Origin: Astrocystis sublimbata
Taxonomy: Eukaryota > Ascomycota > Sordariomycetes > Xylariales > Xylariaceae
NCBI GenBank assembly: GCA_022453515.1
Contig: JAJNNY010000045.1
Coordinates: 186,001 to 250,000 of the forward strand
Direction of reading: 5' to 3'
DNA: 64,000 nucleotides
Position numbers and translations under genes: made by a program. The notes beneath the pieces are model-generated. The model had not been told where the DNA came from and searched no databases. It saw only the letters and a list, made by a program, of their open reading frames with translations. Below, piece by piece: positions 12,781-25,900 of the stretch; the stretch's first letter is position 1; every line of letters begins with the position of its first letter.

Positions 12781-13780
12781 GACAGACAATCATAAGCTAT
12801 ACTTTTTATATGAGTCATGATGCTACGATGCCATACTCGAGTTTCTACCAACGAGCAAACTGAAGGAATGATGGTCAAGGTGGACATGTTGTAAATCTAT
12901 CATCACCAACCACAAGGCCGAAGCCATGCTAAGTCGGAATGTCTTGACAATTTCCTCCAAAAGGGACGTTTCTCGGCGCATGGCTGGCGCTTAGTGCTTC
13001 CTACAGCTCTAAGAGTCTGACCTCGGTGTGTCCACTTTCAATGTATTACTGGTAAGGGGGGGGAATCGGACGCAGTGCGTAGTATTTTCTTCCATATTGC
13101 CACCTGACTTACAGTTGTGTCATAGAAAGGGCCAGATTTTACTACGCCGCAACATGGTAACAGAAACCAGCAATGTGCGTTGCATCCACCAGCTTGCAGC
13201 GTTGCAGCGAGTTGACCATGAATCCGAAAACTCTCCCTCAAAACACCAGCCCCCCTACGGAATCCAAAAAGTGGTTACTAATGGTTAGAACAACGCACTG
13301 CAGTCTTAGCCAGCTGCTGAATCGAATGTACTAAATTGACATACGATTTTCGGCATTTTTTCTGCCGAAGGAACAGCGAATGAGGACGCAAATATACACG
13401 ATAACAAGCAGCCACACAATAGCAGATAAATAGAAGCCCATATGACCTTAGCCACAATGTAGCCTGGGGATGATCATTTCTCACCGGCCGACCGAGCCGA
13501 CCAACCATTCATTCGGTAACCGCGGGTCTCACCTCAGAAAGCTGAGCAGCAGCATCTACATGGGGCATCATATTATCAACATGTAATACGGGGGCACGGG
13601 CGTACGTAAGTCACGCTTCATGCATGTATGTTTGTAAAACATGCATACAGGTGTGTATTCCATATATCTGATCCATATGAACAAACTTGGGGTAGCATAG
13701 ACTTACTCGTGTCACTGGTGATTCTCCTCATGTCCATGTATTTGTGTACGCACATATAATTCGCTGCTGACGCGCTTACA

Positions 13781-13801
13781 TGTGTGTGTGTGTGTGTGTG
13801 T
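13781..13801. repeat. (TG)n microsatellite
   Basis: Ten perfect TG units in the gene desert, preceded by alternating purine-pyrimidine sequence. Likely length-polymorphic. Confidence 0.95.
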
Positions 13802-16800
13802 ATGTATCATTCTCGTCTAACGGCATGTATCTTAGCGGCCAACCACGCATCTATTCCGTAAGTACCCTATAGGCTGGTGGTAAAAAATTGGGCTTGACGG
13901 TAAGTTCTACCTCCCCATCTACCTAGTAATGAGCTGAAAGTCATGTAGGTAATAGTCCCGGATGCCTCCTTCGAGTTAAGCCGGCAAGAATCGATTAGGG
14001 GCGAATAAGAAGAGGTGTGATCAGTTTCATATTCCGTATACTGTCTGAATGAATACCTTGGTTCGCTTCTTCACTCTGGTCCTGCTGTATATTCGTGTAC
14101 CCTTCTTGTGCCTACATCCACAGGCAAATCATCAGTGGAAACCGTTGACATGGCCAAGCACCTAGAACTCCCAGTCATTCCTAATTACCCCAGTAAGCAT
14201 CCTTAGAGTTTCGCGTGCAAAGATTGCCCGCCTATCAACCCCGGTAGCATTACAACAAATGGAAGATGTATATGACCGATCTGACGTGCATAAACCCTTG
14301 AGTACCGCGAATACGGATCGGACTCCCTCGCCTATCCCCTCTCTGGCCCAGTTTAACTAAGTGTATCTATTCCGCCTCACCTGCTCGCCTGCGGTTTTGG
14401 TCCTACTCCCTCTACTCAGCGATCAACAGAAAAAGCAAAAGAGAGAAAAGCAGGAACTTCCAAGGAAATCCCCTTATCCGCCTGTCCATACCCGCCAACT
14501 ATCCAATCTGTGCCGTTTGCTACCTACCGACCTGCATATCAACCCGCATATCGGTACACTGCTCCATTTCCTGTTTCAGACAATCCATTGTTTTTTCTGA
14601 GGGTAGGTTCCGCTCGGGTCTCGACACGCGGACACATTCAACGTGCCTGGCGTTGACAGGGTAGCCAAACCAGGTTTTAAGTCTCCGATAATTCCTGATG
14701 TATGGGTCGTGACGCTGTAGATCCATCTCTATCCCGAATATAGACGGGCCTAGCCAGAAATGATTTTTCTGGGGACTTTCGTGGAACAATAATTTGTTCA
14801 AGGCTTATCCTAGCTTTGTGCCAATCGAGTGGACGTTTTGCTTGTGTAGACTTGGCTATCCACTTGGCAAGATGCTACATGAATTATACGCTTCTTCAAC
14901 GTTACCTCCTCGCTGGACTCAGGAACCAATTTCTGGCTCAGCGGGGTGGAGAACCATGTCGATGACGGCGTTTCTGATTGGTCCGGGCGAGTTCTGGTAC
15001 AGAGTTGCATCCCCCCTTTGTGACAAAGCCCCCAGATCTGCACGACTAGAAAACAGTTAGTTGTATTAGCAAATTTAGCCCACAAATGTGATTTTAGATA
15101 TCCTTCGCGCAACGACATGTTGTTGTAACCTGCCTGGAGATGTTGCCCCTGACGCTCTTCGAGAGCAGCAATATTAATTGACGGAGATCATCAGGGCCAG
15201 AAGTCGAGCAGTTACAGCCGCGGGGAGACGTTTCTTTTCTCTTCGGTCATGATTCATGAGGCAGGTTACAATACCTACTGGGTTTCACTTGAAATTCACG
15301 CAGAAGAAATTGGTATTTAGGAGCCCATGCTACAACATATTAGATGATGAACACTACCTACTAATTACGAATAAAAGCTTTGATATCGTGTTTATTTCCT
15401 GTGGGTTCATGTGGCGGGATATGAGAAACATTTTATGTCGTAGTGTATTTGTGACAGTCACATGCAGTACGTCAAGTTTCATATCATAGCTTATGATGCA
15501 GAAAGTTTTGTACAAAAAGCTCGTAACAACACAGATTATGTTCATTCGTTTGCGAGAATCATTTCGGTTTCTGAAGCCGCATGGAACTGAAATACCTTGT
15601 GAAGACGCGCAGACTGTGTAACGAGCTATGACAAGGGATTGATAACTTGGTTTCGATAACTTTTCCAGGGCTGAGTCTTAGGGGCACTCCAACTCATATA
15701 TGCCCTTCCTAAGTCTAGTGCACCTAAAGATGAGTTTTCAGTTGTTCAGTATCAAATTTCATGAAGCTTTACGCCCGGGCTAACGGCCAATTGTTACCAT
15801 ATTCCGAGTTCCGTTTCTTTCGCCCCGGTAACAGATCGGCATTTGCCATCTGTACACATCATGAAGACCACGGATCACAAGACCCCGATGGGCGGGGCCA
15901 GCCAGCGGATACGACTCGATCGCCATGACTCATACTGGCATTAGGTCAAGTGCAGGAGGTGTTGAAAACGTAGACTGCAAACCTGTGGAAAGAACTCCGA
16001 CGCTGCAAACCGCTGAGGGGCTTCGAGGCGCCAATCTGCTTGGATGCAATATGAAACATACATCAACAGTCTCTTGACATCGAATTACTGATTAGGTACT
16101 TGTTCAATACCTTAAAAGATACTTCGTGCCTCCTGCGATGTATGATATAAGTCCTATGCACCACTTCTCATGATACGGTGACGCGGAGGAAGATCCACAT
16201 GAAGGCTAGCCTCGCCGTCGCGGTGTTTCTCGGACCTCTTCTACGACCTAAATTATCGAATTACGACATCGGTGACGAAGAACAAACGCGTATACCGCAA
16301 TCAAAATCCTACAGTAGTGGTCTAGATCTATCCACGCAGCAACGATCATCCTCACCAACCCCCCACGACGGCCTCCTCGAAGATGATGCTGACAAAACCT
16401 ATTCAAGGCATATCCCAGCCTGATACCAATAGAAAGGCTTCTCTGTGATCATGAAGATCATCCTGACCTGGGTTAAATTATCACTGCATGCTTCTCATAC
16501 GACTTTTTGGACAAATATCTCGAGAGCCAGGACAACCTTGCGAAATCAACTCTAAACCCGTCGTAAATGGACTTTTCGTTTTATTCATTCACACCCCAAC
16601 AGTTGGCTCGACGATGTCCCGATACGTCTGACCTCAGTGGGTAATGACACTGCCAGCCCAACAAAGCATCCCCCCGTCGATTGTATTGGCTCTCGGGTCG
16701 AACGGGTCCCGGATCGGTTGCTACGTCGAAGTGTGCTGAACGGAGCCTAATATCATTGACCCCCGAGCTTCTTCCGAACGAGATTCGAAGACTCGCTTCT

Positions 16801-18568
16801 GCATGTAGCTGGATCCTGTGATACTACCTCTTCAGCCGCCCTCCTGCGGCTTTAGCGCCTGGAAACTCTTACATAGACTGGCCTAGCCACTAATTTCTGG
16901 CGTATCAATCCCTCAATGCAGCAGCATGTGTCCAAATCAGTAAAGTTTTTGGACCCAACGTTACAGTTTAATAGTTGCAACATCGCGAGACTACTCATGT
17001 CATTACACGAGAAGGAATCCTGAAACACAAAGCAGGAATCAGTACCGTCGGCACCATCAGCCTCTAAGTCTAGAGTTTCGAGTCCGCGCCACAGCAAACG
17101 TAATTTCCAGGGCTGTTCGTGATGACAGATGTTCTAGGCACCTACTCCTCTGTAGGCTCGGTACCAAGAAGATACAAACCTCCTGAGAATCACTCGGCAC
17201 CTTCCCCGGAGGTGAGTCCGCATAGACAAGCTGCAAGACATCCATAGCCCCCCACACTATGATTATCACGCGATATTGGTAGATCTTGGCCGCAGGTGCA
17301 GGAATGTGAGCGAATCCAGTTTGTCTTTTGTTTCTGAGACCGTGATCGAGAAGCGAGATCGAATGAAACTTCAGCAGCTGCTACCCAGGCTCGAAGCCAA
17401 ACGGCCAGACGGCACAGGCCTAATGACCAGACATACAAGCAGGCTACGTGGACATTGATTCAGCCAGCCCCATATCGACAACAAACAGAGACCCCTCAAC
17501 ATGCGAAGACATGCCGCGGAATACCCCATCCGGACACGGCTCACCTTCCAAGGCTCTGTGTGATGCCTCATTGCAGAATGCGACCTGCATATCGGGGTGG
17601 CAGGGCACGGACAGGGTGAGTCGGCTGACACATTTCGCTGTATACATAGTGGTACCTTCATCTTCACACGATCTACATACTTAGGAATACCTTGGTTCCT
17701 ACATAATACAAGAGAACCAATCGCCAGGGGGGATTATGGAAATGAAGAAACCAAACGCCGCGCTGATCATGTGAGTGGCTTGAGCTAGCCTAAACAGATC
17801 CTGATGATGCAAGTGATTGTGAAGCAATATATTCCTGTCGGCCAAGAGAAATCCTTCCGCTCCCAGCCGTGCCCTTAACTACGTACCTCAGGCAGGTACA
17901 GTTGTGACAGGGAAAGATGGCTGCCCTCACAACAACACCACTCTATCCATAGAGAAATGGGTCGAAGCACCGCCAATGTCTCAAACACAGTTGAGGAAGT
18001 CTGACTTGAGCAATGGAGCAACATTCATCACCCGTCCAATGTTGTTCTCTGCAACGAATCAGCATGACACGTTTGACACAACAAATACATAGATAAAACC
18101 ATAGAGGCAAAAAGCGAGCCCAAACGGTGGCACCGCCTGGCCCGGTAGGCACGAGTAACCAACACCACCATCTTTCGAGCGCGGGTAACAGCTCAAGCCA
18201 ATCAACAACCTACTAGAGAACCGAGCAAGACAACAGAGAGCAAGGCTTTCGGTTTGGCGGGTCAGATTGTCGTGACCCCGAGCGAAGGCCGAAGCCTGGG
18301 TTTACTGATACCCATGGAGGACCTGGTTAGGAGGCAAAGAGCAAAGCTCTGTACTCAATGGATCTAAGTCGTCATATTTGCGAAGAATATAATGAGTAGC
18401 CAGACCGGTATAAGTTGGTATCGCGTACAGGTAGTAGATGCTCTAGAATCACCATAAAATTCGCATACAAAATATTAATCCTTTAGTTATTCAATCATGA
18501 ATTCAATACCAACGTCTTTAATTATTGCGACTTGTAATTAACTCGAGGCGAATAAAATGGTTTAACCC

Positions 18569-18854
18569 TTATTAAGACGCCTGGCACCAGTTGCTTGCCC
18601 TTTCCTTGCACACAGTTATTGTTACACAATAGAAACCAGTAGTATATACACAGTTGTTATTAATACGAAGTAATAAGGAGCGTTTTCAACATCAAGGACG
18701 CCTACAAAGCTATAATGTTAGTGAACAACCCCCCTATAATGATTTGATCCTTATCAAGATATCTGGCGCGAGACGCTTCCCCTTTCCTTGCACACAGTTA
18801 TAGGTACACATTAGAATCAATTATATATACACAGTTCAACAACCCCCCTATAAT
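18569..18854. repeat. Degenerate AT-rich tandem repeat with G/C-rich cores
   Basis: Two imperfect copies, about 18569-18655 and 18750-18836, are offset by about 182 bp. They share a 20-base core beginning CCTTTCCTTGCACACAGTTA and a common end TATATACACAGTT. A second, exact 17-base direct repeat (AACAACCCCCCTATAAT) occurs at 18724-18740 and 18838-18854, offset 114 bp. The copies differ largely by transitions, compatible with an old repeat aged by RIP-like mutation, but I cannot compute the RIP index. No coding remnant is visible inside the units. Confidence 0.75.
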
Positions 18855-19740
18855 TTTGACCTTATATAGAGATCGACAATAGGAACACCAACCAGTATGG
18901 ACTTAGATACAATTGCAAACGGCTTTCACTAAGGAACAAAACCAAGGTAGGGTCGGCCACGTATTCGGTATTTAAGAGTTTGCCCCAGGCATTACTCTTG
19001 ACACCGCTCGCATATTTCTTATGAGAATGATCTCCTCAAAGCTGAAGGGCACCGACACAGGCAACTGACTCCTTGAATAGATCAGATCGACCACCAATCG
19101 CCCACCTTCCAGAATGAGCTCCGAGGCAGTATTATCATCTGCAGAAGCTCGCTCTCATGAATCTTTATGATTCTAATTATCAGTTGGCACACTTCAGGAG
19201 CCTTATTAAGTCATTATCAACAGATTATTCTGCTTTGCTTCACACTCCTCAAGGGTTGGGTCTAATAATCAATTGCCAACCACCTAACCACCCCTAATAG
19301 GGGTCATGAGACAGACACATGATGCAAAGAGACGAACCTTCAACTCCCTTTCCTAAGACTTCACTTCATCTAGCGAAGCCTGAGAACTTTCCTAACTGAT
19401 AACTCTACGCTCACAGACTGTCCAGCTTGGGCTCTGCCAACTGCTTCAGATGGAAGCATCAGGGGGGCAAGCACGCCCTCATTCATGATTTCTATGAACG
19501 AGCGCGCGAGAAATCCCGCTTTCATAAATCTCATACACTATTATTTTTCCAAACCTACTAAGCATTTAATTATTTATTAGTGGCAGGGTGTTTGAACGTT
19601 TTCAAACTCGTGTGAATCCCCTCCCACATCGTCACAACCATAGTCCTAGTTTCAGTCTTAGACTCAGTCTCGGAAAGTAATTAGGGTTCGTTTTCCCAAC
19701 AAAACATCTGCTAGCAGCTGTCATTCTCCTTTGACGTATC

Positions 19741-19768
19741 ATCCATATCCATATCCATATCCATATCC
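19741..19768. repeat. (ATCCAT)n hexanucleotide repeat
   Basis: Four perfect units plus a partial fifth, in AT-rich intergenic DNA. The TGG-Ile reading on the minus strand (Trp-Ile repeats) is a by-product and not a gene. Confidence 0.9.
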
Positions 19769-20997
19769 CAATATGCGTAGATAGGCTCGCATTTAGGGGG
19801 GCTATTGCGGTATTATAGAGCAATTCAAGCTCGCCCGAGGACTGCTTCAATTCTATTGTCTTTCACCGCGGCATCGCAAGACACAACAATAAGCTAGGTA
19901 AGCTATGAAGCTAATTGTCATAACACGCTCAACTCCAATATTGCTTACCTTAATGATCATTACACCACAATCCAACAAATAAGCCTTTATCAAGGTCGTA
20001 CTAAAGCAAACACAGAGGTGAGACTGCTGTCGCCTGTGGCACTTCCAGACATCGCAGTAGGCTTCAAGAAGCTACAAATCCTTTCACCACCAAGCCGGGT
20101 TGTTATCTTATTTCACAAGTTTGAGGTCAATAATGATTCGCACAACACAAGACACGGAAGTTCTGCTCTCGTTGCCATGCACAAGGGACATGAGAGAGAA
20201 TCTGAAGTGACGAACATTATATTCTTTAGTGCAGTTGGGGAGAAATTACATTTGTTAACAAGATGAATTAATGGCGCCGTATTAAACAATCTCATTCAAT
20301 TAATAGATTATTAGACTTCTCGGCTCCAGGTCCGTGGCTACTCTTTCCTATATGTATATCCACAACCATATCCAACAATTAATAGATAAGTTTCGTTCAC
20401 ATATCCACCTATCTGCATCCGTGCATCTCAATAAACCTGGAAATTTGGGACTTCATGATCCATCATCATACGATGACGAGCAAACCCAACCACAGCAGAC
20501 CACCTACTTAGATTGATGTTGAACCTAGACAACAATCACATAAGGCACAGCAGATCCCCGGCTCAACTGAATTGTTAACAAGGCAATATTTTTGCAGTCT
20601 ATTTATCGTTAAGATTTTGCACAGCGCAAGGGTATAATATATATATTACAAGAAAGGCTTAAGGAAAATGACGGTTTACCGCTCGGCTCCCTTTCTTTGT
20701 CTCGACGTCATATATTCACATCATGACCATTTCTTCTTTCGCTCTTCTCCTTTTTCTCTCTCTTCTCATCAACTTTACCAATATAAGTATGCAAATGAGC
20801 AAATAAGCATGGATATATATAAAAGCAACGCAAAAACCACCGCTCATGTGGCTCAAGACAAAAAGCGACACTATCTATATACACGAATGGTTTGTATACA
20901 AGTCTCAGCAAACTGGACCACCAATGCTGATCTCTCTCTATCTAATCCATTATACATCGTATGAACAGTAGATAGACATATACAGACATCAAGCACT

Positions 20998-22956
20998 CTA
21001 CAAGGCAAGAGCAAACCCAACAACACCGACAGCAGCCCATACGAGACCACCAGCCTTCAGCGCACCCGCGGCGCTCATCGCAGTGAGACCGAGCTTCGGT
21101 TCAGGGCTGTATTCGTTGACAGGCGTGGAGTCGGTGGTGCCGTTCCAGCAGTAGCGCTGGAAGCATGAGCGACAAGTCTCAGGGAGCGTGGTCCCCGTGC
21201 GCTCGAGACTGCGGCTGAGCACGGCGCATGCAGCGCAGGCAGGCCACTTGTCGTCGCCGGCGGTGCCGTTACCTTGGGTAGCGACGTTGAACCCGTTCTC
21301 GATGAAGGCATTGCGCTCCTCGTCCGTGTAGGACGGGTCGAAGGTCGACGCGTTGCTGTACGCCGTGTAGGGGCTCAGCGGCACGTACACGATCAGCGGG
21401 GGGATGTTGGCGTCACTGCGGCCGTTCTTGCCAGACGTAAACTCGGAGGTGTTGCACCCGAAGAATGTCGGGCGCTGGTTCAGCTGCAGGTTGATGAAGG
21501 TCTCGGCGTCGGGGATCTTAGGGAACAGCGTGCCGTTACCAATGCTGTTGAGGCTGCGATCGTAGGAGGCGCGCAGAGCTGTGCCGTTGGGGAAGTTGTA
21601 CGTGGTGTCGGCGGAGGAGTCGACGGCGAAGATGACGTCGACGTTTCGCACGGGCTGGATCAGGGGGTGGAGAGGGATGTTCTGCAGATCCTCGCCGCCG
21701 TCCACGAGAGTCAGCAGCTCGTTGTTGGCGTTGTCGTTGACGTCTGAGTGGAACTTGTAGAAGGGGTTGGGCCGCCAATCAGCGATGTCGTTGTCGTCGT
21801 CGCCGATCTTGGTGATGATAGAGGTGAGGGAGTCGGCAATGAAGTCGGGTACCGATCCGTCCGAGAGATTCTTCTGAAGGAGAGCCTGGTTGAACAGAGA
21901 GCTGCTCGTTCCCATTATGTATCCGTACTGATCGAACCCCCGAACGCAATGCCCATCGTCGGGAACAGCGCCGTTGCTGAAGTTGGAACCCAAGTACTTG
22001 GTGGGTGCGAAGGCGAAAAGGGTGGGGTCGAAACTGCCGGTTTCCCAGGGGTTGATCTCGAAGACGGTCGAGTTGAGGGCGACAACTTTCTCGCCAGGGT
22101 GACGTTCGTCCGCCACGAGAATGGGCATGGGTGTGTCGGCATTCATAAAATCACTCGATTCGGCAATGGACGAGAAAGTATAAGTCGGGCCGCCATCTAG
22201 AGCATTGATAAGCTGGTAGGACAGAGCTCGACCCCAGTAGTCGGTGATAGAGACCCCGAAGCCAGCCTCTCGCTTGTCGTCGACCTGTTTGGCTATATCG
22301 TGCCAGTACTCAGCCGTGTTGAGAATGGAGAGCCCACTATCCTTGGGGCCGGTGATGATGCTGTGAGAGAACTGCCACAGTGCTGAGCCCTTCTCGCCGT
22401 CGCGCAGGGCGGAAACGGTGGAGAAGTTGTTGGCGAAGATGGAGCCAACGAGCCAACCACCACCGGATAGACCGGCGAGGTAGGTCGAAGACTGCAGGAG
22501 GCCTCCGATGCCGCCGGAATTGGTCGAACCGGGCGTGCGCGAATCGGCGGCGGCAATGAAGCCGGCGCCGTTCATCAGGGCGCGATATCCACCACCGGAG
22601 ACGGAGATGCCGACATTAGGGACGACGGAAAAGTTGGTCTTGTGGGACTCGACGTAGTTGACGGCGTCGAAGTCGGAGATGCCAGCGCGCTTGAGAAAGT
22701 CCTTCATGGGGTCGATAGTGTTGGCACGACGCTTCTTCAGCCACGATGCCTCGTCGGGGGACAATTGGGCGCCATTCCGGATTGTCGGCTTCTGGGACGG
22801 ACAGTCTACGGTGGCGGGCGCATAATTGCCAGAGGGGCTGTTCGGCACGGCCCTGAGTATTAAATCTCGGGCTAGCACATCGCTTACAGACTCGCTTGGT
22901 GCAGCGAGGGTCGAAGAAATCAATGACAGTAGGGCTGCTGTCGATAGGGAGCGCAT
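20998..22956 (-). CDS. Lysophospholipase / phospholipase B, secreted, probably GPI-anchored
   Basis: Single exon, 652 residues, from ATG at 22956. The frame is open further upstream, but the upstream sequence reads like a leader with a CGATG repeat; starting at 22956 gives a clean signal peptide (MRSLSTAALLSLISSTLAA). Motifs of the PLA2_B/phospholipase B catalytic domain are in order: SGGGYRA at 120-126 (Arg125 phosphate-binding position), GLSGGGW at 162-168 with nucleophile Ser164, and LVDGGED with catalytic Asp419. About a dozen N-glycosylation sequons, Cys pairs near 573-603 (CAACAVL, CRSCFQRYC) and a hydrophobic C-terminal tail at 630-652 fit a GPI-anchored cell-wall enzyme. It removes fatty acyl chains from phospholipids and lysophospholipids, serving phosphate and lipid scavenging. 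Length and motif order match an intact family member. Confidence 0.95.
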   Translation of the reverse strand: MRSLSTAALLSLISSTLAAPSESVSDVLARDLILRAVPNSPSGNYAPATVDCPSQKPTIRNGAQLSPDEASWLKKRRANTIDPMKDFLKRAGISDFDAVNYVESHKTNFSVVPNVGISVSGGGYRALMNGAGFIAAADSRTPGSTNSGGIGGLLQSSTYLAGLSGGGWLVGSIFANNFSTVSALRDGEKGSALWQFSHSIITGPKDSGLSILNTAEYWHDIAKQVDDKREAGFGVSITDYWGRALSYQLINALDGGPTYTFSSIAESSDFMNADTPMPILVADERHPGEKVVALNSTVFEINPWETGSFDPTLFAFAPTKYLGSNFSNGAVPDDGHCVRGFDQYGYIMGTSSSLFNQALLQKNLSDGSVPDFIADSLTSIITKIGDDDNDIADWRPNPFYKFHSDVNDNANNELLTLVDGGEDLQNIPLHPLIQPVRNVDVIFAVDSSADTTYNFPNGTALRASYDRSLNSIGNGTLFPKIPDAETFINLQLNQRPTFFGCNTSEFTSGKNGRSDANIPPLIVYVPLSPYTAYSNASTFDPSYTDEERNAFIENGFNVATQGNGTAGDDKWPACAACAVLSRSLERTGTTLPETCRSCFQRYCWNGTTDSTPVNEYSPEPKLGLTAMSAAGALKAGGLVWAAVGVVGFALAL

Positions 22957-25900
22957 CGTCACAGACGACGGAAGAGTCGGGACTTGTCCGGATACGTCGG
23001 CGATGCGATGCGATGCGATGCGATAGCTAAGGGCGCGGCTGAAGCTGAAAGGGGCAACGAAAAGTATTAGAGTCGAAGACGAGTGGAATAAGGAATCAGC
23101 GATGGAAAATGGAATATGTAACAGGCAGAGAGCCTCGAAGAAGAATGCAAAGTTAGTAATGAAGGAAATCAAGCGAGATGAAGATTGAAAACACGGGTAT
23201 ATGAAGACTGAGGTCAGATTTACGATTTACGGCATTGGCAAGTTTTAAGTATTACCTGCCTCAGGTTTCGACGGGCGGTTGATGGGTTCCTTAGCCCGAG
23301 GGTCGGGTCTACCTAATGCAAGGGTCAAGGCTTAGCAGCTCCAGGGCCCTTGCCTCGCTTGCTACGTCACAGCCCCGGGAGATTGGCTGCCAAGCCTCGA
23401 ATCAGGTACCGGTACGAGGGGCTGCCACCAGTCGCCCTCACTTTTACAGGTAGTCGAAGTACAACCTCCCGGGGGGGCTGTAGGCGGTCGGCTGGGTACT
23501 TTAGGGCTGCTAGGTTCAATGTTGATAGAAGGAATGGATCAGGAAGGAGCAGTATTGACTGTGCCTCCTCGCCTCCCATAGCTGGCGGGCTAGGGCTGGT
23601 CGCAAAGTCCTACCAACTCGCCAGCCTACTGTATATATTTGAACCTGCAATTTTGGCCTGCTGTAGCCCGTCACCATTGGTGGGCTGGCTGTGGGTAATT
23701 CTGAAATCACCTCCCGTTAGTGGGGGCTTACCTAGCCTGTGCATCGCTGTGCGACTCCCGCACGCTACTTGCAACGCTACCTACAACTCGGGAGTTGGTG
23801 CTGGGTCTCTAGCAGCGTTGGCAGGGGCTGAGAGGCACGCTGTACGGAAATAGCAGTTGGGCTATGGAGAACGTGCGTGTCGTGTGCCGACAGCCGAACT
23901 ACTTATCGTCTATCGTCCATCGTCTATGCGTACATAGCTTGACAAGCGACAAGCAAGAGAGGCTCGAGAGGTGCGAGAGTCAGCTGATGTTGAATCTCCA
24001 TGCTGACATGATCCAACGAGTATCAGTAAAGACCCAGGCGTGCCAGGATAGTATGGACGAACATGACCATCTGGATGCGGTCGAGGTCGGTAACAGACTG
24101 AACTCAACCAAGTGTTCGCTTTACTTGGTACACACACAAGTCACCTTGCAGCCCTGTTGATAAGCCATGGCTTTCCTGTCATGCCTGGACGATGGACGTC
24201 CATTTGAGGACTGACACGAAATTCAATAACTACTCATAACTTCGGTCAGCTCACCAGCGCGCCAGGCGACGACCGACCCACCAGGTTCTCCACACACAAA
24301 CGAGCATGGGGTGGCGTTGCTGCCCATGGATGATGTGAGCCGCCAGAACAAGGAGGATTGGATTTCAGCTCCTTGTCTCAAGGCGGTGTTTCGTGACCCC
24401 GGACGCGCCCAGGGACTCTCCATGTCTGAATCGGGAAGCCAGCCAATCGGTGAGCATGCATTAACTTTCTTACATCACGATGATCATTCACGAAGTAACT
24501 ATATGACCTTCACTCCATGTCTGCCATGGCAGTCTGGGCGACATTCATCCCATCTATTCTAGTTCATTTTGCATACCTTGACTGGTGAGACTGGCTAAAT
24601 GTATACTTACACTCTGCACTATCATTACTCCTGTTGTCATCGTCAAAGTTTATTACAGGGGCGATTGCTTGACTAGGTATCTGGCTGGTTACATTAGCCT
24701 TACCGGCACTCAGGTCGTCGACCCAAAGGAAGTCCAACAACAACACTGGGCAATGTTGTAAGTAAGCGGCTTAGCCATGTCAGCCATGCAATGCCAATAC
24801 CAATGCCAACACATACGTACATTACATTGCATACCTCATTCATACCATGGAGCCAAGGAAAGTACGCAAGTTGGTGGCTGTATCTGCACATCAGACCGAG
24901 CCTTCCGAGCTGTTACGGCCGTTGGTTGCCTCAGTTTACAATATAGAATGACGCATTGGATGCGACGTTCTTAACATTTTACACGCAGCTCAGATAACTA
25001 ACTGGACGCGTTGCAATTGCGCATGCACATTGCCCCACGGGCTGGTGTCTGAACCCGAGGATCCGAACAAATACGCATCTTTATGGATGACGGAGTGATA
25101 TGACCTTTGAACAAACCGCGCGACTCATGCCATGCCATGCACTACACTACCTACCGCCCTAAGCCCGTAACGCGGCAGCAACACACCTCGGACGGCTTGG
25201 ACGGCCGCTCTTTCAAGGTCATAGTGTGCATTGTGGATTAGGGAACTAGCCGGCTATCAACGCACGATCCCGAGGAACCCGCGGCGCCGTGCGTTAAGCT
25301 TCACCTTGATGACTTGACTGACGGGAATAATGAGTTTGCATCTTGGATTGAAAGCCCGAAACTATTCTCAAAATCCCATCGACAGCTTAGTGTACTCAGA
25401 AAAGATCATAAAACTTCTGTAACTGGGCTCCAAAACCAGGTAGGAAACTTCGCTCTGGGTCCTTACCGTGGATGTCCCGAGATAGGGGTGCATTGCACCT
25501 CAAACGTGCATGTCCATGAAATTGCATAGATGTCGCTGCAATACTGTCACATCTGTCGCAAGAAATGTTATAGAAAAAAGTCCTACACTAACCTAATTAC
25601 CGCATTCAGTCGGTCAGTCAATCCATGAACAGCTGAACATTGCATAAGCAGTCCCACGAGTCTGAGGGCCTGAGTCCTACGAAGGGGGCTCATTTCCCAA
25701 ACTGGCAATATCAAGTACCAACGTACTTAAGTAGGTATTTTACCTAGACGAGGACTGCATGCGGCACGGGACGGAAAGCGCCGGCCGTAAGCACACCGGC
25801 CGGTGCCCCTGGCACCTGAAAGGGAGTGGGTGGCCCGGTCCGCGGGCGGCGTGAGTATCCCGTCCCGGCCTATGCAAGTAAGTAAGTACCTACTTACTAG

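Larger units (their letters stand above)
12685..20997. other. 8.3-kb apparent gene desert with decayed repeats
   Basis: Lies between two convergent gene ends. I find no supportable gene. It becomes clearly AT-rich from about 18430 to 20660, where the imperfect repeats listed separately sit. A short frame at 16199-16423 begins MKASLAVAVFLGPLL and could be read as a small secreted peptide, and the 17276-17610 frames look fragmentary, but neither shows a family match or splice support. Overall this looks like old, mutated repeat DNA. Confidence 0.55.

Noticed and set aside
17276..17684. Adjacent plus-strand frames that could be exons of a small gene
   Set aside because: No consistent donor-acceptor pair links them and neither shows a known domain.
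21274..22200. Two long plus-strand open frames (157 and 150 residues)
   Set aside because: They are antisense shadows of the GC-rich phospholipase B coding sequence.
23350..23853. 167-residue plus-strand frame upstream of phospholipase B
   Set aside because: No ATG start, no motif, GC-rich by composition; lies in the promoter region.
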